In this document: positions 1-9,267 of the stretch, one piece after another
How the letters are laid out: the number at the start of each line of letters is the position of its first letter
Position numbering within the stretch: the stretch's first letter is position 1
Translations under genes and position numbers: made by a program
The notes under the pieces: generated by a model
Databases searched by the model: none
Seen by the model: only the letters and a program-made list of their open reading frames with translations
Told to the model about the DNA's origin: nothing
DNA from: Pseudomonas violetae
GTDB lineage: Bacteria; Pseudomonadota; Gammaproteobacteria; Pseudomonadales; Pseudomonadaceae
Direction: 5' to 3'
NCBI RefSeq assembly: GCF_023072615.1
Contig: NZ_JAKNRW010000003.1
Location: forward strand, 1 to 64,000
Length of the DNA: 64,000 nucleotides

Positions 1-389
1 GCCCGCGGCCCTTTGCAATCGCAGCCACGTTACCCGTTGCGGTAACGGTACCTGCGTCGGACGCTGCCGCCTTGTTGGCGAACATCGCCGCCCTGGCCAA
101 CGAGGGCAAGAGCGCCGAGGCGCGCGCCGCGTGTGACAGCTATTTGCGCAGCCACGAACCGGTGGCCCAGGTGTTCTACTGGTTGGGCCTGCTCAGTGAC
201 CTTGCCGGTAGCGCCCTCGAAGCCCAGGGTTTCTATCGCAAGGCGTTGTACCTTGAACCGCAACATTCCGACGCGTTGATGCACCTGGCAGCCTTGCTGC
301 AATCCCAGGGCGATACGGCGGGAGCCAGACGATTGCAAGATCGCGCTGCTCGCAGCGAGCGCGCCGCTGACAGTGAGCGTAAACGATGA
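1..389 (+). CDS. wspC: WspC, CheR-type MCP methyltransferase, C-terminal fragment (5' end outside window)
   Basis: The reading frame is open from the first bases of the window and ends in a TGA at 387-389 that overlaps the next start (ATGA). Only the last ~128 residues are present. They begin with an Ala/Val/Pro-rich linker, followed by a helical stretch that fits tetratricopeptide repeats (alternating small and aromatic residues: YLRSHEPVAQVFYWLGLL, then GFYRKALYLEP). This is the known layout of WspC: a CheR methyltransferase domain followed by TPRs. WspC methylates the receptor WspA and so raises signalling through the Wsp system. The methyltransferase domain itself is not in view, so the assignment rests on the TPR tail and on the wspD-wspE-wspF-wspR genes that follow. 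Confidence 0.85.
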   Translation, partial: PRPFAIAATLPVAVTVPASDAAALLANIAALANEGKSAEARAACDSYLRSHEPVAQVFYWLGLLSDLAGSALEAQGFYRKALYLEPQHSDALMHLAALLQSQGDTAGARRLQDRAARSERAADSERKR

Positions 390-1069
390 AAGCCTCCGAC
401 ACCTTGAGCGTCACTCATGAAGATGCCCAGGCCATCGACGACTGCTGGAACCGCATGGGTGTCCACGGCGACAGGTCCTGCCCGCTACTGAGCGAGCACA
501 TTCACTGCCGCAATTGCGCGGTATATTCCGCTGCTGCCACGGGCTTGCTCGACCGCTACGCGCTGCAGCATGAAGATCGTGCACAGGTTTCCAGCATCGT
601 CGAGAACGACGTGAAAACCCGTTCGCTGCTGGTGTTTCGCCTCGGCGAAGAATGGCTGGGGCTGGCCACCCGCTCCCTGGTGGAAGTCGCATCGTTGCAG
701 CCGATTCACTCGTTGCCGCATCAGCGTTCCCGGGCCTTGCTTGGCGTGGCGAATGTGCGCGGCGCGCTGGTGGCGTGCCTGTCACTGGTGGAGTTGCTGG
801 GGCTCGACGCTGCGGATGGCGTGGCTTCCAGCGCGCGAATCATGCCGCGCATGCTGATCATCTCCGCGCAGGGCGGCCCGGTGGTGGTGCCGGTGGACGA
901 AGTGGACGGAATTCACGCCATCGCCGAGCGGGTTCTGGAAGCGGCGTCCCGCTCCGGCACCCAAGCCAGCAGCAAATACACCCATGGTGTCTTGCAATTC
1001 AAGGGGCGCAGCCTGCGTTGGCTGGATGAAGAGCAATTGCTGGCCGCTGTGACCCGGAGCCTTACATGA
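386..1069 (+). CDS. wspD: WspD, CheW-like coupling protein
   Basis: 227 aa. The start overlaps the wspC stop (ATGA), and its own stop overlaps the wspE start the same way. From about residue 78 (RSLLVFRLGEEWLGL) to the end it reads as a CheW domain, the beta-barrel adaptor that couples the receptor WspA to the histidine kinase WspE. The N-terminal ~75 residues are not CheW. They carry C20, C32, C41 and C44, with H38 and H40, in a segment of the form CWNRMG...SCP...HCRNC, which looks like a metal-binding or redox site. Wsp systems have two CheW-like proteins (WspB and WspD); position right before wspE identifies this one as WspD. The role of the cysteine segment is unknown to me. Confidence 0.93.
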   Translation: MKASDTLSVTHEDAQAIDDCWNRMGVHGDRSCPLLSEHIHCRNCAVYSAAATGLLDRYALQHEDRAQVSSIVENDVKTRSLLVFRLGEEWLGLATRSLVEVASLQPIHSLPHQRSRALLGVANVRGALVACLSLVELLGLDAADGVASSARIMPRMLIISAQGGPVVVPVDEVDGIHAIAERVLEAASRSGTQASSKYTHGVLQFKGRSLRWLDEEQLLAAVTRSLT

Positions 1070-3363
1070 CCCCCGAACAGATGCGCGACGCTTCGTTGCT
1101 GGAACTGTTCAGCCTGGAAGCCGAGACCCAGACCCAGGTGCTGAGCGCCGGTCTGCTGGCACTTGAGCGTGACCCGACCCAGGTCGATCACCTGGAGTCG
1201 TGCATGCGCGCCGCCCACTCGCTCAAGGGCGCCGCGCGGATAGTCGGCGTCGATGCAGGGGTCAGCGTGGCGCATGTGATGGAAGACTGCCTGGTCAGTG
1301 CTCAGGAAAGCCGCCTGTACCTGCGCCCCGAGCACATCGACGCCTTGCTGCAAGGCACTGACCTGTTGATGCGCATCGCCACGCCCGATAGTGCGCCAGG
1401 CACTGCGGACATTGAAGCGTACGTAGCGCTGATGGGGCTGTTGCTCGACCCGATGGCGCCGGCTCCTCCTATCAGCACGCCTATTGCACCGTTCATGGCC
1501 GCTCCGGAACCCGAAGCGCTGCCGCCGATGATCGAGTCGCCGGTCCCGGTGATGGAGCCATCACCTGTTGCTCCCGCCGAGCCAGGGGTGAAAAACCGTC
1601 GCAACACCGAGAATGGCGAGCGGGTCCTGCGGGTTACGGCTGAACGCTTGAACAGCCTTCTGGACCTGTCGAGCAAGTCCCTGGTCGAGACGCTGCGCCT
1701 CAAACCGCACCTGGCCACCATGCAACGCCTCAAGCGCATGCAGGGCAACGGATTGCGTGCGTTGGAAAACCTCAATGTGCACCTCAAGGATCAAGCCTTG
1801 AGCCTGGAGGCCCAGGAAGCCCTCGACGATGCTCGCCGGCTCCTGGCGGAATCCCAGTTGCTACTGGTGGAGAAAAACGCCGAACTCGACGAGTTTGCCT
1901 GGCAAGCCAGCCTGCGCGCCCAGGTCTTGTACGACACGGCGTTGGCCTGTCGCATGCGCCCGTTCGCTGATGTGCTGACCGGACAGGTGCGGATGGTCCG
2001 TGACCTTGGCCGCAGCCTAGGCAAACAGGTGCGCCTGGAAATCGAAGGGGAAAAGACCCAGGTCGACCGTGATGTCCTGGAAAAACTCGAAGCGCCGCTG
2101 ACGCATCTGCTGCGCAACGCCGTAGACCACGGCATCGAGTCCCCCGAGCAGCGCCTGCTGGCGGGCAAACCCGCTGAAGGCCTGATCCGCTTGCGCGCCT
2201 CCCATCAGGCCGGGCTGCTGGTGCTTGAACTGAGCGACGACGGTAATGGCGTCGATCTGGAGAAAGTCCGGCGCAGCATCATGGAGCGCCAGCTGTCCCC
2301 GGCCGAAACTGCCGCGCAGTTGAGCGAAGAGGAGCTGCTGACCTTTCTGTTCCTGCCGGGCTTCAGCCTGCGCGACAAGGTGACCGAGGTCTCTGGTCGC
2401 GGTGTCGGCCTGGACGCGGTGCAGCACATGGTTCGCCAGTTGCGCGGCGCAGTGGAGCTTGAGCAAACGGCGGGCGAGGGCAGTCGCTTCCATCTTGAAG
2501 TTCCCCTGACGCTGTCGGTGGTGCGCAGCCTGGTGGTGGAAGTCGGTGACGAGGCGTATGCCTTTCCGCTGGCGCACATCGAACGCATGTGCGACCTCGA
2601 GCCTGCCGACATCGTGCAGGTCGAGGGTCGCCAGCACTTCTGGTACGAAGGCCGGCACGTAGGCCTGGTAGCGGCCAGCCAGCTGTTGCAGCGCCCGGCT
2701 AGCCAGGGCAGTCAGGAGTCGCTCAAGGTCGTGGTGATCCGTGAGCGCGAGGCGATTTACGGGGTAGCCGTCGAACGGTTCATTGGCGAGCGAACCCTGG
2801 TGGTACTACCGCTGGATGAACGCCTGGGCAAAGTGCAGGATATCTCCGCCGGTGCCCTTCTCGACGACGGTTCGGTGGTGCTGATCGTCGACGTCGAAGA
2901 TATGCTGCGATCCGTGGACAAACTGCTTAATACGGGGCGTCTGGAGCGTATTGCGCGCCAGGGTAATCAGGTCGTCGAGGCCGCTCGCAAGCGCATCCTG
3001 GTGGTCGACGACTCCCTGACCGTGCGTGAATTGCAGCGCAAGTTGTTGCTCAATCGCGGCTACGACGTGGCCGTCGCGGTCGATGGCATGGATGGCTGGA
3101 ATGCCCTGCGTTCGGAGGATTTTGATCTGCTGATTACCGACATAGACATGCCGCGCATGGACGGCATCGAACTGGTGTCGTTGTTGCGGCGCGACAACCG
3201 CCTGCAATCACTGCCGGTAATGGTGGTCTCCTATAAAGATCGCGATGAGGATCGCCGTCGTGGATTGGACGCTGGAGCCGACTATTATCTCGCCAAGGCC
3301 AGTTTTCATGACGATGCCCTGCTTGATGCAGTGGTTGAGCTCATCGGAGGAGCACGGGCATGA
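1066..3363 (+). CDS. wspE: WspE, hybrid CheA-type histidine kinase/response regulator
   Basis: 765 aa. Order of domains: an Hpt domain with phosphoacceptor H51 in the motif HSLKGAARIVG; a Pro/Ala-rich linker (~130-175); a dimerisation region; an ATPase domain with an N box (HLLRNAVDHGIE), a G1 box (DDGNGVD) and a GRGVGLD G2 box; a CheW-like domain; and a C-terminal receiver (~640-765) whose phosphoacceptor is D692 (TDIDMPRMDG). In the Wsp pathway it phosphorylates the diguanylate cyclase WspR and the methylesterase WspF when WspA is activated by surface contact or envelope stress. Translation is coupled to both neighbours by 4-base overlaps. Length and architecture are normal for the family. 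Confidence 0.96.
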   Translation: MTPEQMRDASLLELFSLEAETQTQVLSAGLLALERDPTQVDHLESCMRAAHSLKGAARIVGVDAGVSVAHVMEDCLVSAQESRLYLRPEHIDALLQGTDLLMRIATPDSAPGTADIEAYVALMGLLLDPMAPAPPISTPIAPFMAAPEPEALPPMIESPVPVMEPSPVAPAEPGVKNRRNTENGERVLRVTAERLNSLLDLSSKSLVETLRLKPHLATMQRLKRMQGNGLRALENLNVHLKDQALSLEAQEALDDARRLLAESQLLLVEKNAELDEFAWQASLRAQVLYDTALACRMRPFADVLTGQVRMVRDLGRSLGKQVRLEIEGEKTQVDRDVLEKLEAPLTHLLRNAVDHGIESPEQRLLAGKPAEGLIRLRASHQAGLLVLELSDDGNGVDLEKVRRSIMERQLSPAETAAQLSEEELLTFLFLPGFSLRDKVTEVSGRGVGLDAVQHMVRQLRGAVELEQTAGEGSRFHLEVPLTLSVVRSLVVEVGDEAYAFPLAHIERMCDLEPADIVQVEGRQHFWYEGRHVGLVAASQLLQRPASQGSQESLKVVVIREREAIYGVAVERFIGERTLVVLPLDERLGKVQDISAGALLDDGSVVLIVDVEDMLRSVDKLLNTGRLERIARQGNQVVEAARKRILVVDDSLTVRELQRKLLLNRGYDVAVAVDGMDGWNALRSEDFDLLITDIDMPRMDGIELVSLLRRDNRLQSLPVMVVSYKDRDEDRRRGLDAGADYYLAKASFHDDALLDAVVELIGGARA

Positions 3364-4370
3364 AAATCGCAATCGTCAACGACATGCCCATGGCGGTGGA
3401 GGCCCTACGCCGCGCTGTGGCTTTCGATCCAGCACACCAGGTGATCTGGACTGCCAGCAATGGTGCCGAGGCAGTGCAACGCTGTGCCGAGCAGACGCCG
3501 GACCTGATCCTGATGGACCTGATCATGCCGGTAATGGATGGCGTCGAGGCCACTCGCCGGATCATGGCCGAGACCCCCTGCGCCATTGTAATCGTCACTG
3601 TCGACCGCCAGCAGAATGTGCATCGGGTGTTCGAGGCCATGGGCCACGGCGCGCTTGACGTTGTCGACACCCCGGCGCTCGGGGCCGGCAACGCCCAGGA
3701 GGCGGCAGCGCCGTTGCTGCGCAAGATCATGAACATCGGCTGGCTGATTGGCGACAAGGGCAAACGCGAGCGCCCGGCCACCAGCCCGCTGCGCACTTCC
3801 GGCTCGCGCCAGCGGCTGATCGCCATTGGCTCTTCCGCTGGTGGGCCCGCTGCGCTGGAAGTGCTGCTAAAGGGCCTGCCGCGGGATTTTCCGGCGGCTA
3901 TCGTGCTGGTGCAGCATGTCGACCAAGTGTTCGCCGCTGGCATGGCGCAATGGCTCAGCAGTGCCAGCGGCCTCAACGTACGCCTGGCCCAGGAAGGCGA
4001 GGCACCGCAAACCGGCACGGTGCTGCTGGCCGGCACCAACCATCATATTCGCTTGTTGAGAAACGGCACGTTGGCGTATACAGCCGAACCGGTCAACGAG
4101 ATCTATCGGCCCTCTATCGATGTGTTTTTCGAGAGCGTGGCCAGCTACTGGAACGGCGATGCCGTCGGGGTTTTGCTCACGGGCATGGGGCGCGATGGCG
4201 CGCAGGGGCTTAAAATCATGCGTCAACAGGGCTACCTGACGATCGCGCAGGACCAGCAAAGCAGTGCGGTGTACGGCATGCCCAAGGCGGCTGCGGCCAT
4301 CGACGCGGCAGTGGAAATTCGTTCGCTGGAAAAGATAGCGCCCCGATTGCTGGAGATTTTCGCCAAATGA
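3360..4370 (+). CDS. wspF: WspF, CheB-type protein-glutamate methylesterase
   Basis: 336 aa. The N-terminal receiver domain has its phosphoacceptor at D53 (LILMDLIMPVMDG). It is followed by a linker and a C-terminal CheB methylesterase domain with the full catalytic triad visible: S159 in GSSAGGP, H186 in VQHVD and D279 in GRDGAQG. WspF removes methyl groups from WspA and resets the system. From the literature, loss of WspF leaves WspR constantly active and gives wrinkly-spreader or small rugose colonies in P. fluorescens and P. aeruginosa. The frame here is intact, with no nonsense or frameshift lesion. The start overlaps the wspE stop (ATGA). Confidence 0.96.
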   Translation: MKIAIVNDMPMAVEALRRAVAFDPAHQVIWTASNGAEAVQRCAEQTPDLILMDLIMPVMDGVEATRRIMAETPCAIVIVTVDRQQNVHRVFEAMGHGALDVVDTPALGAGNAQEAAAPLLRKIMNIGWLIGDKGKRERPATSPLRTSGSRQRLIAIGSSAGGPAALEVLLKGLPRDFPAAIVLVQHVDQVFAAGMAQWLSSASGLNVRLAQEGEAPQTGTVLLAGTNHHIRLLRNGTLAYTAEPVNEIYRPSIDVFFESVASYWNGDAVGVLLTGMGRDGAQGLKIMRQQGYLTIAQDQQSSAVYGMPKAAAAIDAAVEIRSLEKIAPRLLEIFAK

Positions 4371-4418
4371 ATACCTCTATCAGCAATCCTGGCCCAGGCA
4401 GTACTCAGGTGATAGCAC

Positions 4419-5420
4419 ATGAATGATTTACAGCTCGACGACTTCAAGACCGATGAAAACGCCGCCATGGTGTTGCTGGTGGATGATCAGGCGATGATTG
4501 GCGAGGCAGTGCGGCGCGGCTTGTCGCACGAAGAAAACATCGATTTTCACTTCTGTGCCGACCCGCACCAGGCCATTGCCCAGGCGATTCGCATCAAGCC
4601 GACGGTAATCCTTCAAGACCTGGTGATGCCCGGTCTCGATGGCCTGAGCCTGGTGCGCGAATACCGCAACCACCCGGCAACCAAGGACATACCGATCATT
4701 GTCCTGTCGACCAAGGAAGACCCGCTGATCAAGAGCGCGGCATTTGCGGCCGGGGCCAACGATTACCTGGTCAAACTGCCTGACAACATCGAACTGGTGG
4801 CGCGTATTCGCTATCACTCGCGCTCTTACATGACCCTGCTGCAACGGGACGCGGCGTATCGGGCCCTGCGCGTGAGCCAGCAGCAGTTGCTCGACACCAA
4901 TTTGGTGCTGCAACGCCTGATGAACTCCGATGGCCTGACCGGGCTGTCCAATCGCCGGCATTTTGATGAATACCTGGAGCTGGAGTGGAGAAGGTCGGTG
5001 CGAGACCAGACCCAGTTGTCGTTACTGATGATCGACGTCGACTATTTCAAGTCCTACAACGACAGCTTTGGTCACCTGGAAGGCGATGAAGCCCTGCGCA
5101 AAGTCGCCCTGGCGATCCGCGATGCAAGCTCCCGGCCGTCCGACCTGCCGGCCCGCTACGGTGGCGAGGAGTTCGCGCTGGTGCTGCCCAACACATCGCC
5201 CGGTGGCGCCCGACTGGTTGCGGAAAAACTGCGCCAGACCGTCGCGGCCCTGAAGATTCCACACATTGCGCCGGCCGAAGGCTCAAGCCTGACCATCAGC
5301 ATCGGCCTGTCAACCATCACGCCGGAGCACGGCAGCGACTGCCGGCAATTGATCCTGGCGGCGGACAAGGGGCTGTACCAGGCCAAGCACAATGGGCGCA
5401 ATCAGGTGGGCATCTCGTAG
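4419..5420 (+). CDS. wspR: WspR, response regulator with GGDEF diguanylate cyclase domain
   Basis: 333 aa. Receiver domain at ~18-135 with phosphoacceptor D67 ([12 protein letters not shown]), a helical stalk (~140-170), then a GGDEF domain whose active site reads GGEEF at 248-252. The allosteric inhibitory site RxxD (RPSD, 239-242) sits five residues before it, so product inhibition should be intact. It makes cyclic di-GMP from two GTP when phosphorylated by WspE, which promotes exopolysaccharide and biofilm formation. It begins 48 bp after wspF, the only real gap in the visible operon, with an AGGTGA ribosome-binding site at 4407-4412. Confidence 0.97.
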   Translation: MNDLQLDDFKTDENAAMVLLVDDQAMIGEAVRRGLSHEENIDFHFCADPHQAIAQAIRIKPTVILQDLVMPGLDGLSLVREYRNHPATKDIPIIVLSTKEDPLIKSAAFAAGANDYLVKLPDNIELVARIRYHSRSYMTLLQRDAAYRALRVSQQQLLDTNLVLQRLMNSDGLTGLSNRRHFDEYLELEWRRSVRDQTQLSLLMIDVDYFKSYNDSFGHLEGDEALRKVALAIRDASSRPSDLPARYGGEEFALVLPNTSPGGARLVAEKLRQTVAALKIPHIAPAEGSSLTISIGLSTITPEHGSDCRQLILAADKGLYQAKHNGRNQVGIS

Positions 5421-5507
5421 CGCACCAATGTGGTTCCAGTGTGGCAACAGGGCAAATCATTCACCCCTAAAGCCGCCAGGCGGGCTGCCGCGACAGCCTG
5501 ATTACGG

Positions 5508-5513
5508 TATACT
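5508..5513 (+). promoter_or_regulatory. Candidate -10 box (TATACT) for prfB
   Basis: The 132-bp gap between wspR and prfB contains a good sigma-70 -10 hexamer 40 bp before the prfB start. No convincing -35 lies 16-18 bp upstream (best is CTGCCG at 5485-5490), so this is only a candidate. It would give prfB its own promoter, separate from wsp. Confidence 0.4.
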
Positions 5514-5552
5514 CGCCGGCTTTCAAAAGTTCGCCAACGAGTGCTGCCCGCC

Positions 5553-6648
5553 ATGGAAATCAACCCGATCCTTAACAGCATCAAGGACCTGTCCGAGCGC
5601 TCCGAAACTATTCGGGGGTATCTTTGACTACGATCAAAAGCATGAGCGCCTGACCGAAGTCAATCGCGAGCTTGAAGATCCGAGTGTCTGGAACAACCCT
5701 GCCTACGCCCAGGAACTGGGGCGCGAGCGCTCCCTGCTGGCGCAGATCGTAGAAACCCTCGACGAGATGCACTCGGGCCTGGCTGATGCCAAGGACCTGC
5801 TGCTGATGTCCGCCGAGGAAGAAGACCAGGCTGCCGTCGATGACGTCGCCGCCGAAGTCGAGCGCCTGCGCGAGTCCCTGGAAAAACTCGAATTCCGCCG
5901 CATGTTCAGCGGTGAGATGGATGCCAACAACGCCTACCTGGACATCCAGGCCGGTTCGGGTGGCACCGAGGCCCAGGACTGGGCCAACATCCTGTTGCGC
6001 ATGTACCTGCGCTGGGCTGACAAACGCGGTTTCGACGCGACCATCATGGAACTGTCCGCCGGTGAAGTCGCCGGGATCAAGGGCGCCACCGTGCATATCA
6101 AGGGCGAATACGCCTTTGGCTGGCTGCGGACCGAAATCGGCGTGCACCGCCTCGTGCGCAAGAGTCCTTTCGATTCCGGCAACCGTCGCCACACCTCGTT
6201 CTCGGCCGTTTTCGTTTCGCCGGAAATCGATGACAACATCGAAATCGACATCAATCCGTCGGACCTGCGCATTGATACCTATCGCTCCTCCGGTGCCGGT
6301 GGTCAGCACGTAAACACCACCGACTCGGCGGTACGTATCACCCACGTACCGTCCAACACCGTGGTCAGTTGCCAGAACGAACGTTCCCAGCACGCGAACA
6401 AAGACACCGCCATGAAAATGCTGCGGGCGCGCTTGTACGAGCAGGAAGTGCAGAAACGCAACGCTGCCTCGCAAGCCCTGGAAGACACCAAGTCGGATAT
6501 CGGCTGGGGTCACCAGATTCGCTCCTACGTTCTGGATGCGTCGCGAATCAAGGATTTGCGCACTAACATCGAACGCAGCGACTGCGACAAGGTGCTCGAC
6601 GGCGACATCGACGAATACCTGGTAGCGAGCCTGAAACAAGGCCTGTAA
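5553..6648 (+). CDS. prfB: Peptide chain release factor 2, with programmed +1 frameshift
   Basis: Read as join(5553..5624, 5626..6648), 364 aa. The first 24 codons from ATG 5553 end in CTT (5622-5624) followed by an in-frame TGA (5625-5627). Reading resumes one base on at GAC (5626). The slippery CTT TGA C and the upstream Shine-Dalgarno-like GGGGG (5614-5618) are the classic RF2 autoregulatory frameshift: low RF2 leaves the UGA unread and favours the shift. Downstream are the tripeptide anticodon region SPF (RKSPFDSG) and the catalytic GGQ (SGAGGQHVN). RF2 releases peptides at UGA and UAA. The family's usual length is about 365 aa. A longer frame running in from 5392 is an accident of the open +1 frame. 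Confidence 0.97.
5614..5628 (+). promoter_or_regulatory. Programmed +1 frameshift site of prfB
   Basis: GGGGG TAT CTT TGA C: an internal anti-Shine-Dalgarno pairing site, the slippery CTT codon and a poorly terminated TGA followed by C. All elements of the known RF2 recoding signal are present in the expected spacing. Confidence 0.95.
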
Positions 6649-6685
6649 CACATGCAATACGGGATCGCCTGAAAAACCGCGATTT

Positions 6686-6726
6686 CTGTGGGAGCGGCTG
6701 TGCGGCGATCCGACTTGCCCGCGATC
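6686..6726. repeat. Degenerate REP element between prfB and lysS
   Basis: Starts with CTGTGGGAGCGGCTGTG and ends with the GCCCGCGAT part of the Pseudomonas REP seen many times in this window, but with no clear inverted partner. It fills most of the 125-bp prfB-lysS gap. Confidence 0.6.
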
Positions 6727-6773
6727 TGCAGCCGCAGGCTGTGGACAATGAACCTGATGGAATACTTAAAGAC

Positions 6774-8276
6774 ATGAGCGACCTAGAACTCGACCCGCAA
6801 GCCCTGCAACAGGAAGAAAACTCCCTGATCGCACTGCGCAAGGAAAAGCTGGCTGCCGAGCGCGCCAAGGGCAACGCCTTCCCGAACGACTTCCGCCGCG
6901 ACAACTACTGCGATGCGCTGCAGAAGCAATACGCGGACAAGACCAAGGAAGAGCTGGCCGAGGCTGCGATTCCGGTCAAGGTTGCCGGTCGTATCATGCT
7001 CAACCGTGGCTCGTTCATGGTGATTCAGGACATGACCGGTCGAATCCAGGTCTACGTCAACCGCAAGACCCTGTCCGAAGAAACCCTGGCCTCGGTGAAA
7101 ACCTGGGACATGGGCGACATCATTGCCGCCGAAGGCACCCTGGCCCGTTCCGGCAAGGGCGACCTTTACGTCGAAATGACCAACGTGCGCCTGCTGACCA
7201 AGTCCCTGCGCCCTCTGCCGGACAAGCACCACGGCCTGACCGACACCGAGCAGCGCTACCGCCAGCGTTACGTTGACCTTATCGTCAACGAAGACGTGCG
7301 CCAGACGTTCCGCGTACGCTCGCAAGTCATTGCTCACATCCGCACCTTCCTGATGCAGCGTGACTTCCTGGAAGTGGAAACGCCGATGCTGCAAACCATT
7401 CCGGGCGGCGCGGCAGCCAAGCCGTTCGAAACCCACCACAACGCATTGGACATGGGCATGTTCCTGCGTATCGCGCCGGAGCTGTACCTCAAGCGCCTCG
7501 TGGTAGGTGGTTTTGAGAAAGTGTTCGAGATCAACCGCAACTTCCGTAACGAAGGCGTTTCGACTCGTCACAACCCTGAATTCACCATGTTGGAGTTCTA
7601 CCAGGCGTACGCCGACTACGAAGACAACATGGACCTGACCGAAGAACTGTTCCGTGAGCTGGCGCAACTGGTTCTGGGCAGCACCGACGTGCCTTACGGC
7701 GACAAGGTGTTCCACTTCGGCGAACCGTTCGTGCGTCTGTCGGTGTTCGACTCGATCCTCAAGTACAACCCTGAGCTGACCGCCGACGACCTGAACGACA
7801 TCGACAAGGCTCGCGCCATCGCCAAGAAAGCCGGCGCCAAGGTGCTGGGCTTCGAAGGCCTGGGCAAGCTGCAGGTGATGATTTTCGAAGAGCTGGTCGA
7901 GCACAAGCTGGAGCAGCCGCACTTCATTACCCAGTACCCGTTCGAAGTGTCGCCGCTGGCTCGTCGCAATGACGACAACCCGAACGTCACCGACCGTTTC
8001 GAGCTGTTCATCGGTGGTCGTGAAATCGCCAACGCCTACTCCGAGTTGAACGACGCGGAAGACCAGGCCGAGCGCTTCATGGCGCAGGTGGCCGACAAGG
8101 ACGCCGGCGACGACGAAGCCATGCACTACGACGCTGACTTCGTTCGTGCGCTGGAGTACGGCATGCCGCCAACGGCGGGTGAAGGTATCGGCATCGACCG
8201 CCTGGTGATGCTGCTGACCAACTCCCCGTCGATCCGCGACGTGATCCTGTTCCCGCACATGCGGCCGCAAGCGTAA
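6774..8276 (+). CDS. lysS: Lysyl-tRNA synthetase (class II)
   Basis: 500 aa. An N-terminal OB-fold anticodon-binding domain (~60-160: [17 protein letters not shown]) is followed by a class II catalytic core with motif 2 ([14 protein letters not shown]) and motif 3 ([13 protein letters not shown]). It charges tRNA-Lys with lysine using ATP. I chose the ATG at 6774 (MSDLELD) over an upstream in-frame start at 6741, because it gives the usual family N-terminus and length (E. coli LysS is 505 aa). It lies 125 bp after prfB, the same pairing as in E. coli, where prfB and lysS are co-transcribed. A strong terminator follows directly. Confidence 0.97.
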   Translation: MSDLELDPQALQQEENSLIALRKEKLAAERAKGNAFPNDFRRDNYCDALQKQYADKTKEELAEAAIPVKVAGRIMLNRGSFMVIQDMTGRIQVYVNRKTLSEETLASVKTWDMGDIIAAEGTLARSGKGDLYVEMTNVRLLTKSLRPLPDKHHGLTDTEQRYRQRYVDLIVNEDVRQTFRVRSQVIAHIRTFLMQRDFLEVETPMLQTIPGGAAAKPFETHHNALDMGMFLRIAPELYLKRLVVGGFEKVFEINRNFRNEGVSTRHNPEFTMLEFYQAYADYEDNMDLTEELFRELAQLVLGSTDVPYGDKVFHFGEPFVRLSVFDSILKYNPELTADDLNDIDKARAIAKKAGAKVLGFEGLGKLQVMIFEELVEHKLEQPHFITQYPFEVSPLARRNDDNPNVTDRFELFIGGREIANAYSELNDAEDQAERFMAQVADKDAGDDEAMHYDADFVRALEYGMPPTAGEGIGIDRLVMLLTNSPSIRDVILFPHMRPQA

Positions 8277-8287
8277 GTGTTTTAATT

Positions 8288-8315
8288 AAAAAGCCGCCTT
8301 CAAGGGCGGCTTTTT
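8288..8315 (+). terminator. Rho-independent terminator of lysS
   Basis: Stem GCCGCC (8293-8298) / GGCGGC (8305-8310) with a 6-base loop, flanked by AAAAA and TTTTT, 12 bp after the lysS stop. Confidence 0.9.
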
Positions 8316-8375
8316 ATTGCCTGTCTGGTACAAACGTATCAATTTATTGCTTTCATCTGAGAGGAAGGACCTGTC

Positions 8376-9092
8376 GTGAATCGTGCAATGGCTCAAGAAG
8401 GAGCAGCGGGTATCGCTACCGCGGTTGCTGAAAGTGTTCAGTACCAGGGTCGCAAGGCAAGCCGACAGGGCAGCGAGCAGCGTCGACAGGACATTCTCGA
8501 TGCAGCGATGCGCATTGTGGTGCGTGAGGGTGTGCGGGCCGTGCGTCATCGCGCGGTGGCTGCTGAAGCGGGTGTGCCGTTGTCGGCGACAACCTACTAC
8601 TTCAAGGACATCGATGACCTGCTCACCGATACCTTCGCCCAATACGTGGAACGCAGCGCGGCCTTCATGGCCAAGCTGTGGGTGAACAACGAGGGGCTGT
8701 TGCGCGAGATGGTGGTCAGTGGCGACGGCAGCCCGGAATCGCGCTCGCAATTGGCCGATGATATTGCGCGCTTGATGGCGGACTATGTGCATCGCCAACT
8801 GGTCAATCGTCGCGAGCACCTGATGGCCGAGCAGGCGTTCCGTCAGGAGGCGCTGCTAAACCCGCGCCTGGCGGAACTGGTGCGCTCTCATCAGCAGATT
8901 TTGCTGCACGGTACCTGTCAGCTTTTCCAGGTATTGGGATCCCGCGAGCCGCAACAGGATGCCAAGGTGTTGACGGCGATTATCGGACGGATGGAATATC
9001 AGGGCTTGCTGAACGACGTCGAACCTGCAGCAGAAGCTGAAATGCTCGGTATCCTCCATCGTTACATGCACCTGGTGCTGGCGTCGGTGTGA
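8376..9092 (+). CDS. TetR/AcrR-family transcriptional regulator
   Basis: 238 aa from a GTG start with a good ribosome-binding site (GAGGAAGGA). A ~30-residue extension precedes the TetR DNA-binding domain (~33-80: RRQDILDAAMRIVVREG... then the recognition region HRAVAAEAGVPLSATTYYFKD). The C-terminal two thirds would be the ligand-binding helical domain, whose ligand cannot be read from sequence. It sits between lysS and the lipoprotein/DUF1704 genes in the same direction but separated from them by a 175-bp REP-containing gap. The same position is taken by a TetR gene next to lysS in P. aeruginosa (from memory, PA3699). Its target is unknown. Confidence 0.85.
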   Translation: MNRAMAQEGAAGIATAVAESVQYQGRKASRQGSEQRRQDILDAAMRIVVREGVRAVRHRAVAAEAGVPLSATTYYFKDIDDLLTDTFAQYVERSAAFMAKLWVNNEGLLREMVVSGDGSPESRSQLADDIARLMADYVHRQLVNRREHLMAEQAFRQEALLNPRLAELVRSHQQILLHGTCQLFQVLGSREPQQDAKVLTAIIGRMEYQGLLNDVEPAAEAEMLGILHRYMHLVLASV

Positions 9093-9113
9093 TTCATTGT
9101 GGAGCCCGCTCCT

Positions 9114-9221
9114 CCTGTGGGAGCGAGCTTGCTCGCGAAGGCGGTTCAATATTCAACATTTGCGCTGTTTGATACAGCGCTTTCGTCGGAACGCCGCCCG
9201 GACCAAGCCCGCTCCCACAGG
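9114..9221. repeat. REP pair (inverted, REPIN-like)
   Basis: A CCTGTGGGAGCGAGCTTGCT unit is followed about 70 bp later by the inverted unit ending in AAGCCCGCTCCCACAGG. This is the two-REP arrangement common in P. fluorescens genomes. It fills the gap between the TetR gene and the lipoprotein gene. Confidence 0.85.
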
Positions 9222-9267
9222 TTCGGTGGTCACTTCGGGTTGGTGTTTGTTTCATAGGGAGTATTGA

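Noticed and set aside
5392..5552. Upstream extension of the prfB frame to 5392
   Set aside because: Only the +1 frame is open there by chance; the true start is ATG 5553 in the other frame, joined by the programmed frameshift.
6783..8270. 495-codon minus-strand frame opposite lysS
   Set aside because: Antisense shadow of lysS with no ribosome-binding site or recognisable motif.
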